Source: Natranaerovirga hydrolytica
GTDB taxonomy: Bacteria > Bacillota > Clostridia > Lachnospirales > DSM-24629
Direction: 5' to 3'
DNA: 64,000 nt
Assembly: GCF_004339095.1 (NCBI RefSeq)
Contig: NZ_SMGQ01000012.1
Location: 310,001 to 374,000, forward strand
Shown here one piece after another: positions 1 through 7,739 of the stretch. Positions within the stretch are counted from its first letter, which is position 1, and each line of letters begins with the position of its first letter. The translations under genes were made by a program, and so were the position numbers. The notes beneath the pieces were generated by a model. That model had not been told where the DNA came from. It saw nothing but the letters and a program-made list of their open reading frames with translations, and ran no database searches.

Positions 1-1
1 G

Positions 2-205
2 ACGCTAAAACATAATGAAGAATATAAAACAGTTTATGGACAGTTAACGGATATCCAGTACAATGAAGGGGATATTATTGAAGCTGGAGAAATCATTGGA
101 ACTGTTCAGACACCAACAATATTTTATGTTAAGGAAGGCAGTCACTTATATTTTCAAGTGCTAAAAGAAGATAAACCTATTAATCCAATTTCATTATTAA
201 ATTAA
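2..205 (+). CDS. SpoIIQ-like M23 (LytM-fold) domain protein, C-terminal end only
   Basis: Only the last 67 codons are in the window; the frame is open from the left edge to the TAA at 203-205. The translation has the ending of an M23/LytM domain: a His-led YKTVYGQL strand, then VxEGDxIxAGExIG spacing, a strand like LYFQVL and the closing NPISLLN. SpoIIQ is the forespore membrane protein of this fold that pairs with SpoIIIAH across the engulfment septum. In many Firmicutes it lies just upstream of spoIIID and mbl, which occur here 3.5 kb downstream. The fold is well supported. The SpoIIQ name rests on context, and another M23 endopeptidase is possible. Confidence 0.7.
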   Translation, partial: TLKHNEEYKTVYGQLTDIQYNEGDIIEAGEIIGTVQTPTIFYVKEGSHLYFQVLKEDKPINPISLLN

Positions 206-240
206 AAAATCCGAAGGCGTCTGTACGTCTTCGGATTTTT
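206..240. terminator. Bidirectional intrinsic terminator
   Basis: AAAATCCGAAG pairs with CTTCGGATTTT around a 12-nt loop. There is an A-run on the left and a T-run on the right, so it can end the M23 gene on the plus strand and the small membrane protein gene on the minus strand. Confidence 0.85.
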
Positions 241-259
241 CTGTAGTTATAAATAGTGT

Positions 260-520
260 CTAAAGCATAGTATAAGCTAAATATAGTGCGCCTGCTGATA
301 AAACAAGACACAATGCAGCTGTTTTTTTAACTGGTGAAAAAATAAATGTAACAATTCCTAAAGCAAGTCCTAGTCCACCCATTAAAAAGTTTTGTAACAT
401 TAATGCTATAAAACCAAATAAAATACCTAATAAAGCAAGTGTACTTCCCATACCTTCACTAATTAATGAGGTTTTCTTCGGCACAACTACTTCTTCAGTT
501 GTTGTATTTTCTTCGCTCAT
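260..520 (-). CDS. Small membrane protein of unknown function (86 aa)
   Basis: I do not recognise the family. A charged N-terminus rich in Glu and Thr (residues 1-16) is followed by three closely packed hydrophobic stretches at about 25-42, 44-61 and 66-84. The segments contain many Gly residues, so this is probably a compact integral membrane protein. The start is supported by AAGGGGG seven bases upstream of the ATG. It is monocistronic and convergent with the M23 gene, sharing its terminator. Neither homology nor neighbours suggest a function. Confidence 0.75.
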   Translation of the reverse strand: MSEENTTTEEVVVPKKTSLISEGMGSTLALLGILFGFIALMLQNFLMGGLGLALGIVTFIFSPVKKTAALCLVLSAGALYLAYTML

Positions 521-705
521 GTAAGCTACCCCCTTTATATCATTGTAATAAAAAAATTACCGTAAATTGATTATAACTCATATAATCAGTTATTTCATTA
601 GACAAAAAAATAAAGTGTCGTAAAAATGGACAAATGTAATTAATGTAACAATTTCTTCCTCTGAAACCAAGCCACCTATTTTTGTGAATTACAATAGGCT
701 ATCAA

Positions 706-1242
706 CTAAATTCCAACAATTTTATAAGCAATTTCAGTCATCATAGACTTTAACAAATTTATAAAATCTTTAGGTGGGATTTTAGAATCGTATAAAACCC
801 AATATTTTATAGTCGATCGAAGGGCTTCTACAAAATAAGTGTTGAAAAAATCTTTATGATCATTATTAGAGAAAGTATCTGCGAATGATGTCATTATTAA
901 AGGTTCAATAGCTTTTATAAAGTAATCATTAAATGGATTATGTGTCTCTATTTTTAAGATAGTATAATAAAAACTTCTATTCTCATAAAAATAAAAACAC
1001 AATTTCTCTAATACATCCCAAGTATTCGTATTTAAATCTTGTTCAACGTTAGCAACGAAATCAGTATAATAAATCCAATTTACCAAATCGTACTTGTCTT
1101 TAAAATGATAATAGAAACTTTTTCGATTCATGTGACATATTCCAGTAATATCGTGAATACAAATTTTGGAAAAGGGTTTCGTTGTAAGTAACTCTTTCAT
1201 AGCGCTTGCCAGCGCCTTTTTAGTAATCAAGGATTCAGGCAT
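706..1242 (-). CDS. TetR/AcrR-family transcriptional regulator
   Basis: A 178-residue regulator. The N-terminal 55 residues form the TetR helix-turn-helix: FSKICIHDITGICHMNRKSF followed by the typical YYHFKDKYDLV turn. The all-helical remainder is the ligand or dimerisation domain, with a C-terminal end resembling the DhaS-like subfamily. The frame extends five codons further to a TTG, but the ATG at 1242 has GAGAGGTG six bases upstream and is the likely start. A consensus promoter (1286-1314) and a 12-bp palindrome (1264-1275) lie just upstream, suggesting autorepression. The gene is divergent from apbE, a possible target; the effector is unknown. Confidence 0.85.
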   Translation of the reverse strand: MPESLITKKALASAMKELLTTKPFSKICIHDITGICHMNRKSFYYHFKDKYDLVNWIYYTDFVANVEQDLNTNTWDVLEKLCFYFYENRSFYYTILKIETHNPFNDYFIKAIEPLIMTSFADTFSNNDHKDFFNTYFVEALRSTIKYWVLYDSKIPPKDFINLLKSMMTEIAYKIVGI

Positions 1243-1263
1243 TATAACACCTCTCAAATTTTG

Positions 1264-1275
1264 TGATAGCTATCA
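1264..1275. promoter_or_regulatory. Palindromic operator candidate for the TetR regulator
   Basis: TGATAGCTATCA is a perfect 12-bp palindrome. It lies just downstream of the -10 box of the tetR promoter, where a bound repressor would block initial transcription. Assigning it to the adjacent regulator is inference. Confidence 0.55.
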
Positions 1276-1285
1276 ATTAATTAAA

Positions 1286-1314
1286 ATTATATGCAAAGCA
1301 ACATGTAATGTCAA
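1286..1314 (-). promoter_or_regulatory. SigA-type promoter of the TetR gene
   Basis: On the minus strand TTGACA (1314-1309) and TATAAT (1291-1286) are separated by 17 bp, an exact consensus match. Such a strong promoter before a regulator gene fits a repressed, autoregulated unit. Confidence 0.85.
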
Positions 1315-1354
1315 ATAGGTGGATTTTAAAGACGTAGATAAAGTTTGGATCCTG

Positions 1355-1384
1355 TTTACAAAAAGCAAAATAATATGTTATCAT
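1355..1384 (+). promoter_or_regulatory. Candidate SigA promoter of apbE
   Basis: TTTACA, an 18-bp spacer and TATCAT lie 31 bp before the apbE start codon. The match is fair and no better alternative lies in the gap. Confidence 0.5.
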
Positions 1385-1415
1385 TACTCAGTAAATAAAT
1401 GCTGGAGGATATACG

Positions 1416-2450
1416 ATGAAACTAAAAATGATAGTGTTAATAATTATAGCCATTATGTTAGTAGGTTGTGGTAATAATTTAGAGCGGAAGTCAGAATTAA
1501 ATTATGGTCTAGGGACTTTGAATAGAATTACAATATACGATGAATCCAATAATGACTCAAGGGAATTGTTTAAAGAAATGTTTGAGGTCATTAATGAGGT
1601 TGAAAGGGTTTTTAGCAAGAATTTATCTGAGAGTGAAGTATCTAAGATTAATAACCATTCAGGATTAGAAAAAGTACAGGTTTCAGAAGAAGTCACATAT
1701 GTTGTGTCCAGAAGTATAGAGCATGCCAAAATGTCCAAGGGCATATTCGATGTGACCATTGGACCCATTATCAATTTATGGGATATTGGTGGAGACGCAC
1801 CAAGAGTCCCTACAAAGGAAGAAATTCAAGACTTATTGGAATTAGTAAATTATACAAAGATTGAATTAGATGAAGATAATCATACAGTGAAGTTATTAGA
1901 AGAAAATATGGTTTTAGATTTAGGTGGTATAGCAAAAGGTTATGCAGCGGATCAAGTTGCCTTATATATGAAAGAAAATGGTATAGAGCATGGCATCGTA
2001 AATTTAGGTGGAGACATTGTAACAATAGGAGCAAAGCCGGATAACGAACCTTGGGCAATAGGCTTACAAGATCCTCAATCAGGTAGTGGAGAAAGTATTG
2101 GTGCATTATTATTAGAAGATGAAAGTGTGGTAACATCAGGAATATATGAACGATATATAGAAGAACAAGATGCTTTTTATCATCATATGATTGACCCTAA
2201 TACAGGATATCCTTTTGAAAATGAATTGCTAAGCGTTACCATCATATCAGAACTGGCAATAGATGCTGACGCATTATCTACAGCAGCTTTTGGAATGGGA
2301 TTAAAAGACGGCTATGCATTTATTGAATCCTTAGAGGAAGTAAAAGGAATATTTATAACAGAAGATAATGAGATTTATCTAACCTCTGGTGTGGAGGATA
2401 TATTTCAACTGACCAATACAAAAAGTTATATGATAAAAGAAATGCAATAA
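1416..2450 (+). CDS. apbE: FAD:protein FMN transferase (ApbE), lipoprotein
   Basis: A 344-residue ApbE-family flavin transferase, which attaches FMN from FAD through a phosphoester to Thr in target proteins. The N-terminus is a lipoprotein signal ending LVGC (Cys18), so it acts outside the membrane. Family motifs are in order: WDIGGDAP near residue 120, LDLGGIAKGYAADQ at about 168-181, NLGGDIVTIG, TSGIYERY, HHMIDPNTGYP and the metal-binding DADALSTA. Length is typical. The start follows GGAGG. It is convergent with, and probably functionally paired to, the FMN-binding lipoprotein at 2490-3329, which carries the target motif. Confidence 0.93.
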   Translation: MKLKMIVLIIIAIMLVGCGNNLERKSELNYGLGTLNRITIYDESNNDSRELFKEMFEVINEVERVFSKNLSESEVSKINNHSGLEKVQVSEEVTYVVSRSIEHAKMSKGIFDVTIGPIINLWDIGGDAPRVPTKEEIQDLLELVNYTKIELDEDNHTVKLLEENMVLDLGGIAKGYAADQVALYMKENGIEHGIVNLGGDIVTIGAKPDNEPWAIGLQDPQSGSGESIGALLLEDESVVTSGIYERYIEEQDAFYHHMIDPNTGYPFENELLSVTIISELAIDADALSTAAFGMGLKDGYAFIESLEEVKGIFITEDNEIYLTSGVEDIFQLTNTKSYMIKEMQ

Positions 2451-2451
2451 A

Positions 2452-2475
2452 AAAACCGTGAATCCCACGGTTTTC
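2452..2475. terminator. Bidirectional terminator between apbE and the FMN lipoprotein gene
   Basis: AAAACCGTG and CACGGTTTT form a 9-bp stem with a 5-nt loop and A/T tracts on both sides. It serves both convergent genes. Confidence 0.85.
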
Positions 2476-2489
2476 TTATTGCGTAGAAA

Positions 2490-3329
2490 TTAATTATTTA
2501 ATGCTTCAGCCACTAATTCTAAAAACACATCTACTGTAATCGTAGCACCAGTGATTTCGTCGGCTACACCACTATCAGATAAAGCAATAGCAGTTGGGTC
2601 TTGAACCTCTAATAAATGACTTTCTGCAAGAGCAGCTTGCTCGTGCCATTCAGATTGTGCGCCACCACGTTCAACCATGCCATAAGTACCTTCTTCGGCA
2701 GCTTGTTTTTTAGTAATGTCGCCTTCTTCTGGAAGACCATCCCAATTAGCAGCAACAATATAACCATTAATAACGGTAAGATCTACTGCGTATTTATACC
2801 CATTATGATAGTCATCTTCTTCAGCGTAAAAAGTACCATCTTCATACATACCACGACCAACAGGTCCATTTGATAAAGCTTTTTCAACTAATGAAAAAAA
2901 TTCTGAAACGGTGATGGATACACCTGTTAAATCATCTGTTTTACCGTCTTCGTCAATAGTAACGGCATATGGGTTTTGAGTTTCTAATAAATTTGCTTCA
3001 GCAATTTCGGCTTGCTCATACCATTCTGCTTGGGCACCACCAAATTCTACCATATTATAATCCCCATCTTTGTCAACTGTTTTTTTGTCTCTGCCACCGT
3101 TAACATTAGCACCATTCCAGTCAACATAAGTGATTTTGCCATCAGATACTTCAAGGGTTACAACATATTTCCATCCAGTTCTTTCACTAAAATCATCTTC
3201 TGTTGCAAAGTAAATGCCATCTTCATACTGTGATAAGTCAAAGTTATCTGCAGTAGAAGTCGATTCCTTACACCCTGTTACCAATAAAGCCAATAATAAA
3301 ACAAGAACAATTGATAAACTTTTTTTCAT
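2490..3329 (-). CDS. Extracytoplasmic lipoprotein with two FMN-binding domains (PplA-like)
   Basis: A 279-residue lipoprotein: signal peptide, lipobox VTGC (Cys20), then two homologous FMN-binding repeats (about 35-150 and 160-277). The repeats share the block GGAQ-EW-EQA-AE--LLE-Q-P. The second repeat ends with DEITGAT (257-263), a full match to the Dxx(S/T)GAT motif on whose Thr ApbE places FMN. The first has DDLTGVS (132-138), with Ser at the acceptor position. Two-domain FMN lipoproteins such as Listeria PplA carry electrons out of the cell. No NADH dehydrogenase or EetA/EetB partner is in the window. The start follows GGAGG at good spacing. Confidence 0.88.
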   Translation of the reverse strand: MKKSLSIVLVLLLALLVTGCKESTSTADNFDLSQYEDGIYFATEDDFSERTGWKYVVTLEVSDGKITYVDWNGANVNGGRDKKTVDKDGDYNMVEFGGAQAEWYEQAEIAEANLLETQNPYAVTIDEDGKTDDLTGVSITVSEFFSLVEKALSNGPVGRGMYEDGTFYAEEDDYHNGYKYAVDLTVINGYIVAANWDGLPEEGDITKKQAAEEGTYGMVERGGAQSEWHEQAALAESHLLEVQDPTAIALSDSGVADEITGATITVDVFLELVAEALNN

Positions 3330-3733
3330 AATAATCCTCCTTATGATTTGAATAATAGGTTAAGTTACAAATTAAATTCGTAATAAGTGATAAATTATAT
3401 GTATAACTTTGTTATATAAAAAACGCATTCTAGCAAACAGCTGTTAAATTCATAACGCAAATAAGGTTTAATTACAAAGTTCTACATGATAACAAATTAC
3501 AAAAGATATTATATAACTATGTTTACTAAAAATCAATACTTCTTTGGTGAAAAGAAATTTTTGGTAATAAAATATATAAATAAAATATGTTTATAATCAC
3601 GAAAAATTTAACAAACATTGATAACTATAAAACGAGCTTCAACAAAAAATTTGCAAAAAAAGACCTTCTAATCATATTTTACTTGCAGGAACCATATATT
3701 TAACTAAGTGTAAGTTTTAGAGGGGGATTTAGG
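3330..3733. other. 404-bp divergent intergenic region before spoIIID
   Basis: AT-rich spacer between the FMN lipoprotein gene (minus) and spoIIID (plus). The only convincing element is the SigE-type promoter at 3672-3700. I see no clear minus-strand promoter with both boxes and no small gene. Confidence 0.6.
3672..3700 (+). promoter_or_regulatory. SigE-type (mother-cell) promoter of spoIIID
   Basis: TCATATT (3672-3678), a 14-bp spacer and CATATATT (3693-3700). The Bacillus SigE consensus is KMATATT and CATACAHT with about 14 bp between, so only one core position differs. In Bacillus, spoIIID is transcribed by SigE; its use here is inferred. Confidence 0.8.
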
Positions 3734-4009
3734 TTGAAACAATACATAGAAGAAAGAGCAATAGATATAGCAAGGTTTATCATTGAATCCAATGCAACTG
3801 TCAGACAAACAGCAAAAAAATTCGGTATTAGTAAGTCGACAGTTCACAAAGATGTTACAGAACGCTTAACTCAAATCAATCCATCACTAGCTATGGAAGC
3901 AAGAAAAGTTTTAGATGTTAACAAATCAGAGAGACATATTAGGGGTGGACTGGCAACAAGAGAAAAGTATTTAAGCCTAACCCGCAATACAAATAACAAT
4001 ATGTTCTAA
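3734..4009 (+). CDS. spoIIID: Sporulation transcription factor SpoIIID
   Basis: A 91-residue DNA-binding protein that switches mother-cell gene expression between the SigE and SigK stages. The hallmark core is present: TVRQTAKKFGISKSTVHKDVTERL (residues 22-45, the helix-turn-helix), then INPSLAMEARKVLD and the basic RHIRGGLATREKY tail. Start is TTG at 3734 with AGGGGG seven bases upstream; no ATG fits. It is monocistronic, with a SigE promoter upstream and a terminator after. The position before mbl and flagellar rod genes matches Bacillus. Confidence 0.97.
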   Translation: MKQYIEERAIDIARFIIESNATVRQTAKKFGISKSTVHKDVTERLTQINPSLAMEARKVLDVNKSERHIRGGLATREKYLSLTRNTNNNMF

Positions 4010-4017
4010 CTTTTTTT

Positions 4018-4045
4018 AAGCAATCGGTAGTGGCTGATTGCTTTT
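4018..4045 (+). terminator. Terminator of spoIIID
   Basis: AGCAATC (4019-4025) pairs with GATTGCT (4036-4042) around a 10-nt loop, followed by a T-run. Confidence 0.8.
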
Positions 4046-4300
4046 ATCGTGTTTAAAAAGTAGGAAGAATGACACAGATAGATTATGTTAAAGTGACTAT
4101 ATACAATACATCAAAAAAATAATATGATACAAATATTAACCTATAGTCAACCAACTGCAAATTGAAAATTCAATAAACCATTTTATGCCTTTTCGATTAA
4201 ATCGAACACCTTTAGAGAATAATATAAATGAGCGTTAGAATAGGTAAGTTTTAACATATTAAAAAATGTATAAATTAATTATAAAAAATAATAAAATACC

Positions 4301-4329
4301 TTGGAAAAAAAGTATAAATTGTATATAAT
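4301..4329 (+). promoter_or_regulatory. SigA promoter of mbl
   Basis: TTGGAA (4301-4306), 17 bp, TATAAT (4324-4329). It gives a 5' leader of about 260 nt that contains the repeat hairpins. Confidence 0.75.
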
Positions 4330-4446
4330 AGAACTAGTACAAAAAAATATGTAAAATTTTTGTTTTCATTAGGGAAGTTAATTAATCTAAGAATAACATA
4401 AATACTATTTGCTAGAAGATAGAGCAATAAACTTTCTTGTATACTA

Positions 4447-4542
4447 ACCTTGAAAAATGCCTTTCGCTACGCTATAGGCACAAGGTTTCAATGAAAGTTC
4501 AATCTCCAAATCCTTGTTAGCAAGATTGTAGATTGGACTTTC
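4447..4542 (+). repeat. Two-hairpin dispersed repeat, copy A
   Basis: Hairpin 1 (4447-4486) pairs ACCTTG and TGCCT with AGGCACAAGGT around TTCGCTACGCTAT. Hairpin 2 (4493-4542) pairs GAAAGT, CAATCT and CTTG with CAAG, AGATTG and ACTTTC. The block CAATCTCCAAATCCTTG, preceded by GAAAGT and one base, recurs in inverted orientation at 39103-39081, again beside a first hairpin closed by CCTT/AAGG. Confidence 0.75.
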
Positions 4543-4593
4543 ATATAAGATATATTATTATAAATAAAAAGAAGTTAGGAAGGGGTTCATTTA

Positions 4594-5583
4594 ATGTTCG
4601 GAACGGATATTGGTATTGACTTAGGAACTGCAAGTGTATTAGTTTATATTAAAGGTAAAGGTGTTGTTTTAAAAGAGCCATCAGTGGTTGCAATAGATAG
4701 AGATACAGATAAAATACTAGCGGTAGGTAGCGAAGCAAGAAGTATGCTAGGAAGAACACCAGGTAATATTGTAGCAATTAGGCCACTAAAAGAAGGGGTT
4801 ATTTCAGATTACACCGTTACAGAAAAGATGTTAAAATACTTCATTAACAAAGCAGTAGGGAGAAGATTGTTAAGAAAACCACGTATTAGCGTTTGTGTCC
4901 CTAGTGGTGTAACAGAAGTAGAAAAAAGAGCGGTAGAAGATGCTACCTATCAAGCAGGTGCAAGACGTGTTGAAATCATTGAAGAACCAATTGCAGCAGC
5001 CATTGGCGCAGGAATTGATATTACAAAAGCTTGCGGGAGTATGGTTGTAGATATTGGTGGTGGGACATCAGATATAGCTGTTATTTCTTTAGGCGGTACA
5101 GTTGTAAGCACTTCTATTAAAATAGCAGGCGATAACTTTGATGAATCCATCGTGCGATATATGAGGAAAAAACACAATCTTCTAATTGGTGAAAGAACAG
5201 CAGAAGATATTAAGATAAAAGTTGGAACAGCATATAAAAGACCAGAAGTATTAACAATGGATATAAGAGGAAGAAATCTTGTAACCGGTCTTCCAAAAAC
5301 AGTAACGGTATCATCAGAAGATACAGAAGAAGCTTTAAGAGAAGTAACGTCACAAATTGTTGAAGCTGTTCACAGTGTATTAGAAAAAACACCACCAGAA
5401 TTAGCTTCTGATATAGCAGACAGAGGAATCGTCCTTACAGGTGGTGGCAGTTTATTGCAAGGATTAGATCAATTGATTGAACAAAAAACAGGTATTAATG
5501 TTATAACTGCAGATGACCCACTAACAAGTGTGGCTATTGGAACAGGGAAGTACGTTGAATTTTTAGCAGGTAATAAAGAATAA
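4594..5583 (+). CDS. mbl: MreB-family actin-like cell shape protein Mbl
   Basis: A 329-residue bacterial actin homologue that guides sidewall peptidoglycan synthesis under the membrane. Actin-fold nucleotide motifs are visible: IGIDLGTASVLVY at the N-terminus (phosphate 1), VVDIGGGTSDIAVISLGG near 150-168 (phosphate 2), and GIVLTGGGSLLQGLDQLI near 280-297 (adenosine motif). EPIAAAIGAG is the connecting helix. Length is normal. The start follows AGGAAGGGG. It lies behind spoIIID and ahead of two rod genes, the Bacillus spoIIID-mbl-flhO-flhP order, hence Mbl rather than MreB, although the paralogues are close. Confidence 0.95.
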   Translation: MFGTDIGIDLGTASVLVYIKGKGVVLKEPSVVAIDRDTDKILAVGSEARSMLGRTPGNIVAIRPLKEGVISDYTVTEKMLKYFINKAVGRRLLRKPRISVCVPSGVTEVEKRAVEDATYQAGARRVEIIEEPIAAAIGAGIDITKACGSMVVDIGGGTSDIAVISLGGTVVSTSIKIAGDNFDESIVRYMRKKHNLLIGERTAEDIKIKVGTAYKRPEVLTMDIRGRNLVTGLPKTVTVSSEDTEEALREVTSQIVEAVHSVLEKTPPELASDIADRGIVLTGGGSLLQGLDQLIEQKTGINVITADDPLTSVAIGTGKYVEFLAGNKE

Positions 5584-5602
5584 AAAAGGTAGGTGTATCA
5601 AT

Positions 5603-6361
5603 ATGGTAAAGGGATTATATACAGCAACAACGGGTATGATGAATCAACAAAAGAGAATGGATACCATATCCAATAATTTAGCCAATGTGAATACAACTGG
5701 ATTTAAAAAAGACGGTGTTGTTGTAGAATCATTTCAAGATGTCCTAACCTATAAGTTAGACAATTCACCGAATCCAAATTCACGAATCGGTGCAATGACA
5801 TTAGGTGTGCAAACAGGACAAGTCTATACAGACTATATGCAAGGTTCATTTACACAAACCAACAATGTATTTGACGTGGCTTTGCAAGGTGAAGGCGTTA
5901 TAACCATAGGCATCCAAAATGGAGAGGGCGATTTTCAAAATGCTTATACCAGAGATGGCGCTTTTGTCTTATCAAATTCGGGAGAGTTAATGACCAAAGA
6001 AGGCAATTATGTTATGGGAGAAGATGGAACCATAACCTTAGGAACTGGAGAAGTCACCATTAATGAAAATGGTCAAATTTATCTTAATGGGGATTATGTG
6101 GATACCCTACAATTAGTAAATTTTGGGGAATTAGACCTAGAAAAAATGGGTGATAACCTATACAGAGTGCCTGAAGATGCTGAAGAATTAGCTTTTGAAG
6201 GACAAGTTATTCAAGGGTTTTTAGAAGAATCAAATGTTAATGCTATTAGAGAAATGGTCGATATGATAAGTGTGATGAGAACATATGAATCCAATCAAAA
6301 AGTGATTCAAACACAAGACGAAACATTAGGAAAAGTCGTTAATGAAGTAGGAAGAATATAA
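5603..6361 (+). CDS. flhO: Flagellar rod protein FlhO (FlgF/FlgG family)
   Basis: A 252-residue axial protein of the flagellar rod. The N-terminal signature TISNNLANVNTTGFKKD (about 22-38) and the C-terminal EESNVNAIREMVDMISVMRTYE are the conserved coiled ends of rod, hook and hook-associated proteins. The middle is the variable exposed domain. It begins 20 bp after mbl and is followed by a paralogue, as in Bacillus mbl-flhO-flhP, so it is probably the proximal-rod (FlgF-like) member. The order FlhO then FlhP is inferred from position. Confidence 0.92.
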   Translation: MVKGLYTATTGMMNQQKRMDTISNNLANVNTTGFKKDGVVVESFQDVLTYKLDNSPNPNSRIGAMTLGVQTGQVYTDYMQGSFTQTNNVFDVALQGEGVITIGIQNGEGDFQNAYTRDGAFVLSNSGELMTKEGNYVMGEDGTITLGTGEVTINENGQIYLNGDYVDTLQLVNFGELDLEKMGDNLYRVPEDAEELAFEGQVIQGFLEESNVNAIREMVDMISVMRTYESNQKVIQTQDETLGKVVNEVGRI

Positions 6362-6381
6362 ACTAATGGAGGTGGGCAAAT

Positions 6382-7197
6382 ATGATGCGTTCTTTATGGA
6401 CTTCAGCATCAGGTATGACCAGTCAACAATTAAATGTTGATACCATATCTAACAATTTAGCCAATGTAAATACAACGGGATATAAAAAAGAGAGAATGGA
6501 ATTCAAATCATTATTATATGAAACAATGGGACATGCAGAGATTAATGAAGATGGACAAGGTAGACCCGTTGCTCTACAAGTAGGACACGGTGTACGACCC
6601 ATTGCATCTACAGTGAATTTTTCTCAAGGTGGTATTGAAAGAACCGAAAATAATTTAGACTTTGCAATTGATGGAAAAGGTTTTTTTGCTGTTAGAGGAA
6701 TAGACGGAGAAGAGTATTATACAAGAGATGGTAGCTTTAAAGCATCTGTTTTAAATGATGAGATTATGATTACCACATCAGAAGGGTATCCAATCTTAGG
6801 CATGGATGATGAACCGATTCTATTAGACAATAATATTGACCTTGATCGATTAGAAGTAGGAGAAGATGGTAGCTTTAGATACATGAATCTTGAAGGAGAA
6901 GTTGAAGAATTAGATACGGCTTTTAAAATGGTACAATTCAACAATGTAGGTGGATTAGAAAAAACAGGAAGTAACTTATATAGAAATACTTCTGCATCAG
7001 GAGAGCCTATTGTAGAAAGTGAGAATGATAATATTAGAAACAGTCGTATTATTGGAAGAAGTTTAGAAGTATCCAATGTACAAGTAGTGGAAGAAATGGT
7101 GAAATTAATCGTTGCTCAAAGAGCTTACGAAGTCAGTTCAAAAGGCATACAAACTTCTGATGATATGTTGGCACAAGCAAACCAATTAAAACGTTAG
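6382..7197 (+). CDS. flhP: Flagellar distal rod protein FlhP (FlgG-like)
   Basis: A 271-residue rod protein. It starts MMRSLWTSASGM with TISNNLANVNTTGYKKE and ends with EVSNVQVVEEMVKLIVAQRAYEVSSKGIQTSDDML, the closest match to FlgG in the pair. GGAGGTGGG precedes the start; two adjacent ATG codons are possible. It assembles outside the membrane through the type III export gate. It lies 20 bp after flhO and just before the rod-binding protein gene. Confidence 0.93.
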   Translation: MMRSLWTSASGMTSQQLNVDTISNNLANVNTTGYKKERMEFKSLLYETMGHAEINEDGQGRPVALQVGHGVRPIASTVNFSQGGIERTENNLDFAIDGKGFFAVRGIDGEEYYTRDGSFKASVLNDEIMITTSEGYPILGMDDEPILLDNNIDLDRLEVGEDGSFRYMNLEGEVEELDTAFKMVQFNNVGGLEKTGSNLYRNTSASGEPIVESENDNIRNSRIIGRSLEVSNVQVVEEMVKLIVAQRAYEVSSKGIQTSDDMLAQANQLKR

Positions 7198-7209
7198 TAG
7201 GTGAAGTCA

Positions 7210-7518
7210 GTGAATATTGGTACATATAATATGGATTATTTAATTCAAAACAATAGCAATCTAGAACAAAAACTAGAACGAGAGGCTAATAAGGATGAAC
7301 TTAAACAAGTTTGCCAAGAATTTGAAGCCTACTTTCTAGAGCAAATGTTCAAATCTATGAGAAATACAGTTCCAGACGGTGGCTTAATCGAAAAGTCTCA
7401 TGGAGAAGAAATATTTGAAGATATGTTATATCAAGAATATGCAAAAGAAGCTTCAAAAACAGAAAGTTTAGGCTTGGCACAAATGCTATACCAACAATTA
7501 TCAAGAAATCAAATATAA
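7210..7518 (+). CDS. flgJ: Flagellar rod-binding protein (FlgJ N-terminal domain)
   Basis: A 102-residue protein that corresponds only to the rod-capping domain of FlgJ: CQEFEAYFLEQMFKSMRNTVPDGGLIEKSHGEEIFEDMLYQEYAKEAS is the conserved core, shown here split by position as about residues 37-83. The muramidase domain of enterobacterial FlgJ is absent, as is usual in Firmicutes. A GTG at 7201 is in frame, but GTG at 7210 has AGGTG six bases upstream and fits better. It follows flhP directly and completes a rod gene triplet; a terminator hairpin follows. Confidence 0.85.
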   Translation: MNIGTYNMDYLIQNNSNLEQKLEREANKDELKQVCQEFEAYFLEQMFKSMRNTVPDGGLIEKSHGEEIFEDMLYQEYAKEASKTESLGLAQMLYQQLSRNQI

Positions 7519-7536
7519 ACCAAAAGAACCAAAAGT

Positions 7537-7570
7537 AAACCAAAAGGGACGGTCCTTTTTGGTTCTTTTT
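7537..7570 (+). terminator. Terminator after flgJ formed by a GGGACGGTCC repeat
   Basis: AACCAAAAGGGAC faces GGTCCTTTTTGGTT, followed by CTTTTT. The hairpin is a member of the dispersed GGGACGGTCC family (also at 8264-8398, 55634-55661 and 55995-56022) and here doubles as a terminator. Confidence 0.7.
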
Positions 7571-7626
7571 CGTTTTGAAGAATTGATTTTCAAAGGTTAA
7601 AAGGTAGTACAAAGAGAGTGTGCACA

Positions 7627-7656
7627 TTGCAATACTTATAGTAAATCAAGTATTAT
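7627..7656 (+). promoter_or_regulatory. Possible SigA promoter of the 7740 gene
   Basis: TTGCAA, an 18-bp spacer and TATTAT lie 84 bp before the start codon. Both boxes are imperfect. Confidence 0.35.
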
Positions 7657-7739
7657 AAGCATTATGTGAGATAAGAATAATATGCAATTGTAGATAAGTG
7701 TGTGGTAAAGGTTATTGATATTTGGAGAGGTGTAAGAGA

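Larger units (their letters stand above)
4046..4593 (+). other. 548-bp spacer and long 5' leader of mbl
   Basis: Holds the mbl promoter (4301-4329) and, in the transcribed leader of about 260 nt, the two-hairpin repeat at 4447-4542. The stretch 4046-4300 is AT-rich, with one short palindrome (TCGATTAAATCGA near 4194) and nothing else I can support. Confidence 0.6.

Noticed and set aside
4190-4205. TCGATTAAATCGA palindrome before mbl as an operator
   Set aside because: It is short, AT-rich, more than 100 bp upstream of the promoter and single copy.
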